Below are positions 16,988 to 25,131 of a DNA stretch of 42,499 nucleotides, in pieces (the first letter of the stretch is position 1; every line of letters begins with the position of its first letter). The position numbers were made by a program, and so were the translations under genes. The DNA comes from Tsukamurella spumae (GTDB taxonomy: Bacteria; Actinomycetota; Actinomycetes; Mycobacteriales; Mycobacteriaceae): NCBI RefSeq assembly GCF_012396015.1, contig NZ_JAAXOQ010000034.1, forward strand, positions 1 to 42,499, written 5' to 3'. A model generated the notes under the pieces. That model saw only the letters and a program-made list of their open reading frames with translations, did no database searches and had not been told where the DNA came from.

Positions 16988-18588
16988 TCCACTACCGGAA
17001 CGGGCGGGTGGTCACCGTCGACCCCGCGAACCCGCACGCGCAGTCCCTCCTGGTCGACGGGGCCCGCCTGGCCTACGTCGGCACGGACGACGGTGCCCTC
17101 GCCCTCGCGCCGGGTGCCGAGGTCGTGGACCTGGGCGGGGCCCTGGTGCTCCCCGGGTTCATCGATGCGCACACCCACCTCGTCGAGATGGGGACGTCCC
17201 TGAGCAACCTGGACCTGCTGGACGTACGGGACGCAACCGACCTCCGGGATCGGTTGCGGGCCTTCGCCGCCGAGCACTCGGACGCGGCGCGGCTGACCGG
17301 TGGGGGTTGGCTGCTCGAGCCGCTGGCGGGCCGCGCGCCCGATCGACACCTGCTCGACGATGCGGTCCCGGACCGGCCCGTCTACCTCCACTCGAACGAC
17401 ATGCACTCGATGTGGGTGAACAGCGCGGCCCTGGCCGAGTTGGGCATCGACGCCGGCACGCCCGATCCCGTGGGCGGGACCATCGTCCGCGACGCCGATG
17501 GGGCCGCGACCGGACTGCTCCTCGAGATGGCGGCACTGGGCCTCGCGAGCGACTTCCTCGCCGCGCAGGTCACCGACGCCGATCGCGACGCGGCGCTGCG
17601 GACCGCGATCGACGCCTATCTGCGGACCGGAGTGACGGGTGCCGTCGACATGGCGATGCGCGCCGAGGACCTCGCGGCCCTCGAGCGGGCGACGGTCGAC
17701 GGCCCGGCGATCCGGGTCGCCGCGCACTGGCTCATCGTCCCGTCCGGCGACACGGACCGCGACCTGGAGCAGGTCCGGGTGGCCGCGGCGCACGCGGCAC
17801 GACTGCAGGACGGGCCGGTCCGCATCACCGGGATCAAGATCATGGTCGACGGGGTGATCGACAGTTGTACGGCGGCCATGCGCGCGCCCTTCGCCGACGG
17901 ATCCCACCCCGGTCCGATCTGGCCGCTCGCCGAACTGGAACCCGTGGTTCGGGCGGCCGACGCGGCCGGACTGCAGGTCGCGATGCACGCCATCGGCGAC
18001 GCCGCCTCCGACATCGCGCTCACCGCGGTCGAGCGCGCGATCGCCGCGAACGGCCCGCGCGATCGGCGGCACCGCCTCGAGCACCTCGAGGTGGTCGGTG
18101 AGGACAGCATCGCCCGGCTGGCCGCGCTCGGCGTGGTGGCCTCGATGCAGCCCGTGCACGCCGATCCCGCGATCCAGGCGACCTGGCGCGCGAACCTCGG
18201 CGATCACCGCTGCGAACGCGGATACCCGTGGCCCGAGATCACTGCGGCCGGCGCCCGGCTCGCGTTCGGCTCCGACGCCCCGACCGCGCCCCACCCGCCG
18301 CTGCCGAACCTGTTCATCGCCTCGACGCGCCGCTCGGCGATCGACCCGACGCTGCCGCCGAACCTCCCGCAGTACGCGCTTCCGCTCGCGGAGGCGCTGG
18401 GCCACGCCACCCGCGACGCCGCCTACGCGTGCCGCTGGGAGCACGAGGCCGGCGTGCTGGCGACGGGGCTCGCCGCCGACTTCGTCGTGCTCGACACCGA
18501 CCCGTTCGCCGCGGGTCCCGACTCGCTGCTCACCGCTCAGGTCCGGCGCACCGTCGTCGCGGGGGTGACCCGCTGGGCCGCCGAGTAG
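16984..18588 (+). CDS. Amidohydrolase, YtcJ-like (Amidohydro_3 family)
   Basis: This 534-aa metal-dependent hydrolase of the amidohydrolase superfamily shows the HxH metal motif (FIDAHTHLVEMG near residue 62), a candidate bridging lysine region (GIKIMVDGVIDS near 285), AMHAIGDAA near 338, a RLEHLE histidine near 363 and the final aspartate in FGSDAPTAP near 428. YtcJ-type members remove formyl, amide or cyclic amide groups from exogenous compounds; the substrate is unknown but should be what the co-translated permease imports. GTG at 16984 overlaps the permease stop (GTGA). No signal peptide is seen, so it acts in the cytoplasm. Confidence 0.88.
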   Translation: MIHYRNGRVVTVDPANPHAQSLLVDGARLAYVGTDDGALALAPGAEVVDLGGALVLPGFIDAHTHLVEMGTSLSNLDLLDVRDATDLRDRLRAFAAEHSDAARLTGGGWLLEPLAGRAPDRHLLDDAVPDRPVYLHSNDMHSMWVNSAALAELGIDAGTPDPVGGTIVRDADGAATGLLLEMAALGLASDFLAAQVTDADRDAALRTAIDAYLRTGVTGAVDMAMRAEDLAALERATVDGPAIRVAAHWLIVPSGDTDRDLEQVRVAAAHAARLQDGPVRITGIKIMVDGVIDSCTAAMRAPFADGSHPGPIWPLAELEPVVRAADAAGLQVAMHAIGDAASDIALTAVERAIAANGPRDRRHRLEHLEVVGEDSIARLAALGVVASMQPVHADPAIQATWRANLGDHRCERGYPWPEITAAGARLAFGSDAPTAPHPPLPNLFIASTRRSAIDPTLPPNLPQYALPLAEALGHATRDAAYACRWEHEAGVLATGLAADFVVLDTDPFAAGPDSLLTAQVRRTVVAGVTRWAAE

Positions 18589-18606
18589 CCGCCGCCCCGA
18601 TCAGCG

Positions 18607-19320
18607 CTACTTCGCGGCGCGCACCTTGTTCGTGGCGGCCGTGAGCGCCTGGGCGAAACCGGTGCGGTCGACGGTGACCGGGCCACCGTCGCCCGTGGCC
18701 GAACCGACGAGCAGCACGCCGTAGCCGCGCACCTGCTGGGCGCCGATGATCTGCTCCTGGTCAATGGTGTGGGCCTTGCCCTGGACGGTCACGGTGCCGG
18801 TCGAGCGCGCGAGCACCGTCTTCGCGCCCGACGGAGCCCCGGGCAGGCTGACCACGCTGCTCCGGACGTCCATCACTGCGCGCCCCTCGGCGGCCCCGGA
18901 CCGCACGGGGAACTCCATGTGCACCGATTCGCAGCCCGCGGGGATGGCGGTCGCGTTGTCGATCCGGTTGCGCGTCAGCAGCTCCGAGATGCCGGTCCGC
19001 TTCGCCTCGTTCAGCGCGACCACCATGGGCGTGCCCGCGGCGCGTTGGACCGCGCCGCGCGAGATCACGGGCATGCACTGCGCGGGCGTCACCGTGGCGG
19101 CGGAGAGGGAGTCGCCCACGGTCGCGCTGATGTCGCCGAACTCTCTCGCGGAGACGTTCTCGACTCGGTATCCCGCCGGGAACTCGCCCTGCACGAGCAG
19201 TAGCTGCGCGGCCGGGGTGGAGGGCGTCCCCGGGTCGGCGGACGCGACGCCGGGGGCGGCCAGCACGGCGGCAGCGGCGAGGGCGGCCGCGGTGAGGGTG
19301 GGACGACGGAAAGTGCGCAT
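18607..19320 (-). CDS. Secreted protein, PknH-sensor/DUF5642-like, copy 1
   Basis: This 237-aa protein has a Sec signal peptide: MRTFRR, a hydrophobic stretch, then a likely cleavage site ASA/DP near residue 29. The mature part has LLLVQGEFPAGYRV near its start and two cysteines, in VTPAQCMPV and IPAGCESV, probably disulfide-bonded. The pattern recalls the small extracytoplasmic sensor-type domains of mycobacterial lipoproteins and PknH, but there is no lipobox here. Function is unknown. The ATG at 19320 is preceded by AGGA. The convergent amidohydrolase stops 18 bp away. A paralogue of identical length lies immediately upstream. Confidence 0.78.
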   Translation of the reverse strand: MRTFRRPTLTAAALAAAAVLAAPGVASADPGTPSTPAAQLLLVQGEFPAGYRVENVSAREFGDISATVGDSLSAATVTPAQCMPVISRGAVQRAAGTPMVVALNEAKRTGISELLTRNRIDNATAIPAGCESVHMEFPVRSGAAEGRAVMDVRSSVVSLPGAPSGAKTVLARSTGTVTVQGKAHTIDQEQIIGAQQVRGYGVLLVGSATGDGGPVTVDRTGFAQALTAATNKVRAAK

Positions 19321-19381
19321 GGGGCATCCTGTGGTCGACGAACGATTCGCCGTCAAGGATAGTATATTCCCCATGCGCACT
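19312..19381. repeat. 13-bp inverted repeat flanking the promoter of secreted-protein copy 1
   Basis: AGTGCGCATGGGG at 19312-19324 (covering the start codon) and CCCCATGCGCACT at 19369-19381 are perfect inverted copies 44 bp apart. Between them, on the minus strand, TACTAT/TATACT sequences around 19357-19364 could be the -10 box, with TTCGAC about 17 nt upstream as -35. The repeat may be a remnant of the gene duplication or a folding element. Confidence 0.55.
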
Positions 19382-19398
19382 GTCGAACTCGCTGCGTG

Positions 19399-20112
19399 CT
19401 ACTTCGCGGTGCGCACCTTGTCGACCGCCTTGGTCAGGGTCTGCGCGAAGCCGGCCCGGTCGAGGCGGCCGCCCTGCGAACCGGAGGCGGTCACCACGAC
19501 GGTGTAGCCGCGAACCTGGTTGACGCCCTCGATCTGGTTGACGTTGACGGCGCGCTCCTTGCCGGGCTTGCCGTCCTTGCCGTTGATGGTGACGGTGCCG
19601 GTGCCCTGCGTCGCGATGACGGTGGTTCCGGCGGGGACGCCCGCCACGGAGACCTGCGAGATCTTGATGTTGATGAGCGCCTTGGCCGGGACCTGCTCGG
19701 ACGGCTGCAGCTCGACCTTGACGTTGCTGCAGTTCTGCAGCGCGGCGGCGTTGACCGCGGCCGGCTTGGCGGAGAGCACCTCGACGAGTCCGGTCGTGGT
19801 GCGGTCGCTGAACGCGCTGACCATCGGGAGGTCGCTGGCGTGCTGCTGCAGCGCGGACACCTTGGGAGCGCACTCCGCCGGCGTGACCTTGACCTTGCTC
19901 TGGAACTGGTTGAGCGGCGCGATCATCTCGAGCCGGTCGGCGACCGAGAAGGGCATCACCTCGTAGCCGGCCGGGAACTCACCATCGGCGAGCAGCAGCT
20001 GGTCGATGGGGGTCGTCGGCGCACCGGCGGGGTCCGCCGTGGCGACGGCCGCCGGGGCGACGAGGGCGACGACGGCCGTGCCGACGGCGAGCGTGTTACG
20101 AAGAGTGCGCAC
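19399..20112 (-). CDS. Secreted protein, PknH-sensor/DUF5642-like, copy 2
   Basis: This 237-aa protein is a paralogue of the downstream gene, sharing length, signal peptide layout (MRTLRNTLAVG..., likely cleavage ATA/DP near residue 27), LLLADGEFPAGYEV, VTPAECAP with a cysteine, a second cysteine in LQNCSNV, and a C-terminal FAQTLTKAVDKVRTAK block. It should be exported and folded with one disulfide. No catalytic motif is visible; a binding or sensing role in the cell envelope is inference. The GTG at 20112 has AGGAG 7 nt upstream and is preferred to the longer frame from 20163, which lacks a clear signal peptide start. Confidence 0.78.
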   Translation of the reverse strand: MRTLRNTLAVGTAVVALVAPAAVATADPAGAPTTPIDQLLLADGEFPAGYEVMPFSVADRLEMIAPLNQFQSKVKVTPAECAPKVSALQQHASDLPMVSAFSDRTTTGLVEVLSAKPAAVNAAALQNCSNVKVELQPSEQVPAKALINIKISQVSVAGVPAGTTVIATQGTGTVTINGKDGKPGKERAVNVNQIEGVNQVRGYTVVVTASGSQGGRLDRAGFAQTLTKAVDKVRTAK

Positions 20113-20132
20113 GTGAGCTCCTAGCATGTTTG

Positions 20133-20150
20133 CAGTGTCGAAGAACACTG
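20133..20150. repeat. Small palindrome upstream of secreted-protein copy 2
   Basis: CAGTGT (20133-20138) and ACACTG (20145-20150) form a perfect 6-bp inverted repeat with a 6-nt spacer, 21 nt before the GTG start. It could be an operator or a 5'-UTR hairpin. The remaining gap to 20253 holds no gene. Confidence 0.4.
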
Positions 20151-20253
20151 TCGGTGTCCACACTCTAGCGAAGCCTGTTGCGATCGCGAAGTGCGGTTCC
20201 GGGATGTCCCGATTCCACCCGCATGCCGCGACGGTTCTGCCAAGCTGCGAACC

Positions 20254-21762
20254 ATGGGTGCCGATGTCGATGCCAGGGTGTTCACGCGCGAGGACCGCAT
20301 GCGGTTCCGTCGCCAGGTCCAGCGCGGAACGGACGCCATCGCCCGCATGCTCGCCGAGGGTCTGTTCATGGACGACGGTGCGCCGCCCGAGCCGCTGCTC
20401 GGCATGGAGGTCGAGCTGAACCTCGTCGACGACGAGATGGAGCCCGCGATGGCGAACGCGGACGCGCTGGCGGCCATCGCCGACCCCGACTTCCAGACCG
20501 AGCTGGGCCAGTTCAACATCGAGATCAACGTGGCGCCGCGCCCCTTCGTGGACCAGAACACGCTCAATCTCGAGGATTCACTGCGGGATTCGCTCAACCG
20601 CGCGGACGATCGCGCCCACTCGGCGGGCTCCAACCTGGTGATGATCGGCATGCTCCCCACGCTCGATGAGGAGCACTTCGGCGAGCAGTGGTTCTCGGCG
20701 AACCCGCGCTACGACCTGCTCAACGAGCAGGTCTTCGCCGCCCGCGGCGAGGACATCGAGATCGACATCGAGGGCGCGCCGCTCCCCGGCGCCGTCGTGG
20801 GCGAGCGCCTCGACATCACCTCCGACACGATCCTGCCCGAGGCGGCGTGCACCTCGCTGCAGCTGCACCTGCGGGTGGCGCCGGAGGACTTCGCGGCGCA
20901 CTGGAACGCGGCGCAGGCGATCGCCGGCGTGCAGGTCGCGATCGCCGCGAACTCGCCCTTCCTCGCCGGCAAGGCGCTGTGGCACGAGACGCGCATCCCG
21001 CTGTTCGAGCAGGCCACCGACACCCGCCCGATCGAGCTGCGCAACCAGGGGGTGCGGCCGCGCGTGTGGTTCGGCGAACGGTGGATCACCTCCACCTTCG
21101 ACCTGTTCGAGGAGAACACCCGCTACTTCCCGGCGCTGCTGCCCGTGTGCAGCGATGTCGACCCGCTCGAGGTGGTCTCGCGCGGCGAATCCCCCGAGCT
21201 GCCCGAGCTGCGGATGCACAACGGCACCGTCTACCGCTGGAACCGCCCCGTCTACGACGTCGTCGACGGCCATGCCCACCTGCGCGTCGAGAACCGTGTG
21301 CTGCCCGCGGGCCCCACGGTCGTGGACACCATGGCGAACGCCGCCTTCTACTACGGCGTGGTCCGGGCGCTGGTGGAGGCCGACCGCCCGATCTGGACGC
21401 AGATGAGCTTCGACGCCGCGACGGAGAACCTGCATTCCGGCGCGCGCGACGCCTTCGACGCCGGCCTGTACTGGCCGAACGTCGGCTGGATCCGGCCCGA
21501 CGAGCTGGTCCTGCGTCGCTTGCTGCCGCTCATGGACGAGGGGCTGAAGGCCTACGGTGTGGGCTCCCGTTCGCGGGAGCGGTACATGCAGGTCCTCGAG
21601 GGCCGCTGCATCACCCGGCAGACCGGTTCGAGCTGGCAGCGCGCCGCGGTGGCCGCGCGCGAGGAGGCGGGCGAGACCCGGCATCAGGCGCTGCGCGGCA
21701 TGCTCACCGACTACGTCCAGCTCATGCACGAGGGGAGGCCCGTGCACCTCTGGGAGGTCTGA
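20254..21762 (+). CDS. Glutamate-cysteine ligase-like enzyme (GCS2-type carboxylate-amine ligase)
   Basis: This 502-aa protein resembles the large actinobacterial glutamate-cysteine-ligase-like family. Acidic metal/ATP-binding blocks are seen in LLGMEVELNLVDDE near residue 50 and GQFNIEINVAPRP near 90, then NSPFLAGKALWHETRIPLFEQ near 240. These mycobacteria-like organisms use mycothiol and ergothioneine rather than glutathione, so the product may be another gamma-glutamyl or carboxylate-amine conjugate; the substrate cannot be read. The ATG at 20254 is chosen as the family-like start (MGADVDARVFTRED). A weak CAAGCT box 7 nt upstream would make it leaderless. A longer frame from 20191 exists. 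Confidence 0.7.
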   Translation: MGADVDARVFTREDRMRFRRQVQRGTDAIARMLAEGLFMDDGAPPEPLLGMEVELNLVDDEMEPAMANADALAAIADPDFQTELGQFNIEINVAPRPFVDQNTLNLEDSLRDSLNRADDRAHSAGSNLVMIGMLPTLDEEHFGEQWFSANPRYDLLNEQVFAARGEDIEIDIEGAPLPGAVVGERLDITSDTILPEAACTSLQLHLRVAPEDFAAHWNAAQAIAGVQVAIAANSPFLAGKALWHETRIPLFEQATDTRPIELRNQGVRPRVWFGERWITSTFDLFEENTRYFPALLPVCSDVDPLEVVSRGESPELPELRMHNGTVYRWNRPVYDVVDGHAHLRVENRVLPAGPTVVDTMANAAFYYGVVRALVEADRPIWTQMSFDAATENLHSGARDAFDAGLYWPNVGWIRPDELVLRRLLPLMDEGLKAYGVGSRSRERYMQVLEGRCITRQTGSSWQRAAVAAREEAGETRHQALRGMLTDYVQLMHEGRPVHLWEV

Positions 21763-21800
21763 ATCCGTCGCGCGTCGGACAAGCAGTGCTCAGGCAACGG

Positions 21801-21840
21801 GATGAGAAGTCGGACGATATCGAGTTCTTCGGGTCTCATC
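21801..21840. terminator. Possible weak hairpin between convergent genes
   Basis: GATGAGA (21801-21807) and TCTCATC (21834-21840) are inverted copies flanking a 26-nt stretch, in the 84-bp gap between the GCS2-type gene and the convergent DUF4334 gene. The position suits a terminator, but the loop is long and no T-run follows. Confidence 0.3.
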
Positions 21841-21846
21841 GCGCGC

Positions 21847-22386
21847 TCATCGGCGCAGCACGAAGAAGAAGGGCGGCACGTCGCGCAGGTCCATGACTCC
21901 CAGCAGGGTCACGTCGTCCACGCGGCGGAAGTGGTCGTTGATGGGCAGCGCGTCGTAGCTCATCGTCGCAGTGACGACACCGCGGTGCTCCATCATTCGC
22001 AGCCGCGCACGGGGTTTCGCGGTGCGCACGAGTCGCAGTCCGCGGCGGGCCAGCGGCGCCGTCGCAGTGAGCAGTGCCCGCGGGACCCGCATGGCCGCGC
22101 CCAGCGGCATGGCGGCGGGGTTGACCGGGTAGGGGCCGCGCGGACCGTCGAAGACGAGCGGCTGCACGTCGTTCACGGAGGCGAAGCGCTTGCCGTGCCA
22201 GCCGTACAGCTCGAGCAGCCCGTCCATGGGGTGGCCGGTGTCGAGGCCCTCGCCGCGCCAGTCACCGAGGATGTCGGCCACCTGCACGGCCGGGAGCGCG
22301 TCGTAGAGCGCGAGGGCCTCGGTCGCGGTGCCAGCCGCCTGCAGGCGGGCGAGCTCCGCGGCCGGCGCTCCGGGGGTCGTGGTCAT
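21847..22386 (-). CDS. GXWXG / DUF4334 domain protein
   Basis: This 179-aa cytoplasmic protein has the GXWXG domain (VADILGDWRGEGLDTGHPMD, near residue 40) and the DUF4334 signature near its end (MSYDALPINDHFRRVDDVTL). The family is common in actinobacteria and has no agreed function. A GAGGAGG ribosome-binding site lies 5 nt before the ATG at 22386. It starts 40 nt after the epimerase-fusion gene and is probably in one operon with it. The open frame upstream of 22386 is a shadow. Confidence 0.82.
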   Translation of the reverse strand: MTTTPGAPAAELARLQAAGTATEALALYDALPAVQVADILGDWRGEGLDTGHPMDGLLELYGWHGKRFASVNDVQPLVFDGPRGPYPVNPAAMPLGAAMRVPRALLTATAPLARRGLRLVRTAKPRARLRMMEHRGVVTATMSYDALPINDHFRRVDDVTLLGVMDLRDVPPFFFVLRR

Positions 22387-22426
22387 CGGTCCTCCTCGTC
22401 GGCTCGGTCGACCCGACGGTACGCGC

Positions 22427-23773
22427 TCAGCCGCCGAGCAGGTGCGCCAACGCGTCGTCGACCGCGGGGTACCGGAAGGTGTGGCCGCATTCCTCCAGCA
22501 CGGCGGGACGCACCCGCTGAGAGGCGAAGGCGAGGTCGTCCGCGCCCTCGCGCCCCAGGAGGAGCGCCGGACCGAACGCCGGGACCGGCAGCAGGGTCGG
22601 CCGGTGCACGGCCCGGCCGAGAGCGCCCGTGTACGCGGCATTGCGGACGACGCCGGGCGCGACGGCGTTGACGGGCCCCGAAATGCCGGTGTCCCACAGA
22701 GCGCGGTGGTAGACGTCGATGAGGTCGTCGATGCTCACCCACGGCTGCCACTGGCGGCCGTCGCCGAGCCGACCGCCGAGGCCCGCGCGGAACAGCGGCA
22801 GCAGCAGCTTGAGCGTCCCGCCCTGCGGCGCCTGGACGATCCCCGTGCGGACCGTGACCACGCGGGTCCCATCGCCGGCCCCGTCGTGCGCGGCGGCCTC
22901 CCACCGGCGCACCACGTCGGCGAGGAAGTCGGGTTCCGCGGGCGCCGTCGCCTCCTCGGTGAGGATCTCGTCGCCCCGGTCGCGCCCGTACCAGCCGACG
23001 GCGGACGCACTGACGAAGGCGGGCACGCCGGCCCGGGCTGCGGCGCGGGCCAGCAGCCGGGTCGGCTCGATCCGGCTTTCCGTGATCCGTTCCTTGTGCG
23101 CGGGAGTGAACCGTCCGGCGATGCTCGCCCCGGCGAGGTGGACAACGGCGTCCACGCCGTCCAGCGCGGCGGGGTCCGGCGCGGCAGGGTCCCAGCGACG
23201 TTCGCCGTCGGACTGCGGTTCGCCGCGGACCAGGCGCAGCACCCGGTGCCCGCCCGTGCTGAGGAAAGCGACCAGGTCCGTTCCGACCAGGCCGGACGCG
23301 CCGGTCACGGCGACCGTTGACGGCCGCAGGCCGGCGTCCGAGGCCCGACGGTGCGCGGCGAGGTCCCCGGCGAGACGCCGGTAGCGGAACGCGATGACCT
23401 CGGACAACAGGCGTTCGGGCACGGGGGTGTGCACGTCGTCGGTCACCCGGGTGCGGGTCGCGTCGACGGGCTCGAAGCCGTGGAAGTGCCGCCACGGGAA
23501 CAGGCCCGCGGGCAGGGACCGGGCGCCGTCCACGGAGACCTCGTCGACGAACCGCCGCCCGGCCACGTACTCCGACGGGTCGTGCGCCGCGCGCCACTGC
23601 AGGCCGCCGGGTAGGTCGATCACCGTCACCCCGTCGGCGAGCGACGTCGCCTGCGACCGGAGCCGCATCGGCAGCCAGGGCGCCTGGAGGCGGGCGAACG
23701 CGCCGGGGCGGGAGAACCAGTCGAAGACCTCGCCGACGGGAGCGTCCACGACTGCGGATCCGTGTATTCCCAT
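22427..23773 (-). CDS. SRPBCC-domain / TIGR01777-type NAD(P)-dependent epimerase fusion
   Basis: This 448-aa two-domain protein starts with a START/SRPBCC-like ligand-binding domain of about 145 residues (IHGSAVVDAPVGEVFDWFSRP). An extended-SDR domain of the YfcH/SDR39U1 group follows: VTGASGLVGTDLV near residue 155, VVHLAGASIAGRF near 214, SASAVGWYG near 260 with the catalytic-region Tyr, and a C-terminal DUF1731-like end (LEECGHTFRYP). The lone epimerase is widespread; N-terminal fusion to a lipid-binding fold is usual in actinobacteria. Its substrate is unknown. The ATG at 23773 is 6 nt after TAGCGT (23785-23780), so it is possibly leaderless. It is divergent from the SigK operon. Confidence 0.85.
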   Translation of the reverse strand: MGIHGSAVVDAPVGEVFDWFSRPGAFARLQAPWLPMRLRSQATSLADGVTVIDLPGGLQWRAAHDPSEYVAGRRFVDEVSVDGARSLPAGLFPWRHFHGFEPVDATRTRVTDDVHTPVPERLLSEVIAFRYRRLAGDLAAHRRASDAGLRPSTVAVTGASGLVGTDLVAFLSTGGHRVLRLVRGEPQSDGERRWDPAAPDPAALDGVDAVVHLAGASIAGRFTPAHKERITESRIEPTRLLARAAARAGVPAFVSASAVGWYGRDRGDEILTEEATAPAEPDFLADVVRRWEAAAHDGAGDGTRVVTVRTGIVQAPQGGTLKLLLPLFRAGLGGRLGDGRQWQPWVSIDDLIDVYHRALWDTGISGPVNAVAPGVVRNAAYTGALGRAVHRPTLLPVPAFGPALLLGREGADDLAFASQRVRPAVLEECGHTFRYPAVDDALAHLLGG

Positions 23774-23834
23774 GGCTCCACGCTAACCGCGACGCATCGC
23801 TCGCACACGGTGGGAAATCTCTCCGCACCCGTTC

Positions 23835-23861
23835 CCATCCGGCGGCGCCGCGGCTCCGAAT
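23835..23861 (+). promoter_or_regulatory. SigK-type promoter of the FAD-oxidoreductase to rskA operon
   Basis: CCATCC (23835-23840) and CCGAAT (23856-23861) match the two hexamers published for M. tuberculosis SigK promoters, with a 15-nt spacer, about one base shorter than the reported spacing. The predicted transcription start, about 7 nt after CCGAAT, falls on the ATG at 23869. That predicts a leaderless mRNA and decides the start of the next gene. With sigK inside the same operon, this implies positive autoregulation. Confidence 0.75.
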
Positions 23862-23868
23862 GACGGGC

Positions 23869-25131
23869 ATGAACGATGCGAACAAGCGCTTCGCGGTGAT
23901 CGGTAGCGGGGTCAGTGGGCTCGTCGCCGCTCACGAGCTGAGCCGGTCGGCGCTGGTCACGCTGTACGAGCGGGACATCCGACTGGGCGGGCACGCCCAC
24001 ACCCACACGGTCGACCTCGGGTTCGACGATCCGGTGCAGGTGGACTCCGGGTTCATCGTGCACAACGACCACACCTACCCCGTGCTGTGCGGCTTGTTCG
24101 AGGAACTCGGCGTCGCCACGCGAGACGCCGAGATGAGCATGTCGATCCGCGACGACGCGCGCGGCGTCGAGTTCGCCGGCGGCAAGGGGATCCGCGGCCT
24201 CCTCCCCACGCCGCGTCACCTGATCGACACCGTCCACCTGCGGCTGCTCGCGGAGGTGCCGCGGTTCCACCGTCGCGCCCGCCACCACCTCCACGGCGAC
24301 GCCGCGGACCTGCCGCTCGGCGCGTTCGTCCTGCGCGAGGACTTCAGTGAGCGCCTCGTGGAGGGCTTCCTCCGCCCGCTGGTGGCGGCAGTGTGGTCGT
24401 GCCCGCCCGACGAGGTCGACGCCTACCCGGCCCGGCATCTGTTCCGGTTCCTCGACAACCACGGCATGCTCACCGTCGGCCGGTCGCTGCAGTGGCGCAC
24501 CGTCGTCGGAGGGTCAGCCCGGTACGTCGAGAAGGTCGCTGCGGGCGTCGGCGACGTGCGGACCGGTACCGGGGTCCGCGCTCTCACCCGGACGGATCGG
24601 GGCGTGCGGGTCGTCGACGACGCCGGGGCCGCGGAGGAGTTCGACGGTGCCGTGGTCGCGGTTCACCCCCATCAGGCGCTGGCGCTCCTCGACCGGCCGA
24701 CCGCACTCGAGCGCGAGCTGCTGAGTACGATCCGGTACACGCCGAATCCCGCTCTGTTGCACACGGACACCTCGCTACTGCCGCGCACCGAGAACGCCCG
24801 CGGTTCGTGGAACTACCTCGCCACCGGCGACGGGCGGCCGGTCTCGGTGACCTACGACCTGACCCGCCTCATGGGCCTGCCGCGCGGCCGCGAGACCGCG
24901 CTGGTGACGCTCGGGGGCGCGGACCTCGTCGACCCCGCGCGGGTGCTCGCCGAGCTGCCCTACGAGCATCCCGCCTTCACCTCGGAGTCGGTGGCCGCGG
25001 CCCGGCGCCTGGACGAGATCTCCGGACCGGGGCTGGCGTTCGCGGGGGCCTACCACGGCTGGGGCTTCCACGAGGACGGCGCGGCGTCGGGCCTGCGCGC
25101 GGCCCGCCGCGTGGCCGGGGTCGCGCCGTGA
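23869..25131 (+). CDS. FAD-dependent amine-oxidase-like oxidoreductase (Rv0449c-like)
   Basis: This 420-aa flavoprotein has an N-terminal dinucleotide-binding fold (FAVIGSGVSGLVAAHELS) and the GGHAHTHTV segment typical of this amine-oxidase-like group. The C-terminus holds the second FAD-contact region (GLAFAGAYHGWGFHEDGAAS). It is the Rv0449c counterpart. The same neighbours (DUF1365, cyclopropane synthase-like methyltransferase, DUF1295) occur in actinobacteria and proteobacteria. There, related sets under ECF sigma factors are tied to unsaturated or methylated fatty-acid modification; the exact reaction here is inference. The ATG at 23869 is preferred over the one at 23860, which lies inside the promoter's -10 box. 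It overlaps the next gene by 4 nt. Confidence 0.88.
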   Translation: MNDANKRFAVIGSGVSGLVAAHELSRSALVTLYERDIRLGGHAHTHTVDLGFDDPVQVDSGFIVHNDHTYPVLCGLFEELGVATRDAEMSMSIRDDARGVEFAGGKGIRGLLPTPRHLIDTVHLRLLAEVPRFHRRARHHLHGDAADLPLGAFVLREDFSERLVEGFLRPLVAAVWSCPPDEVDAYPARHLFRFLDNHGMLTVGRSLQWRTVVGGSARYVEKVAAGVGDVRTGTGVRALTRTDRGVRVVDDAGAAEEFDGAVVAVHPHQALALLDRPTALERELLSTIRYTPNPALLHTDTSLLPRTENARGSWNYLATGDGRPVSVTYDLTRLMGLPRGRETALVTLGGADLVDPARVLAELPYEHPAFTSESVAAARRLDEISGPGLAFAGAYHGWGFHEDGAASGLRAARRVAGVAP

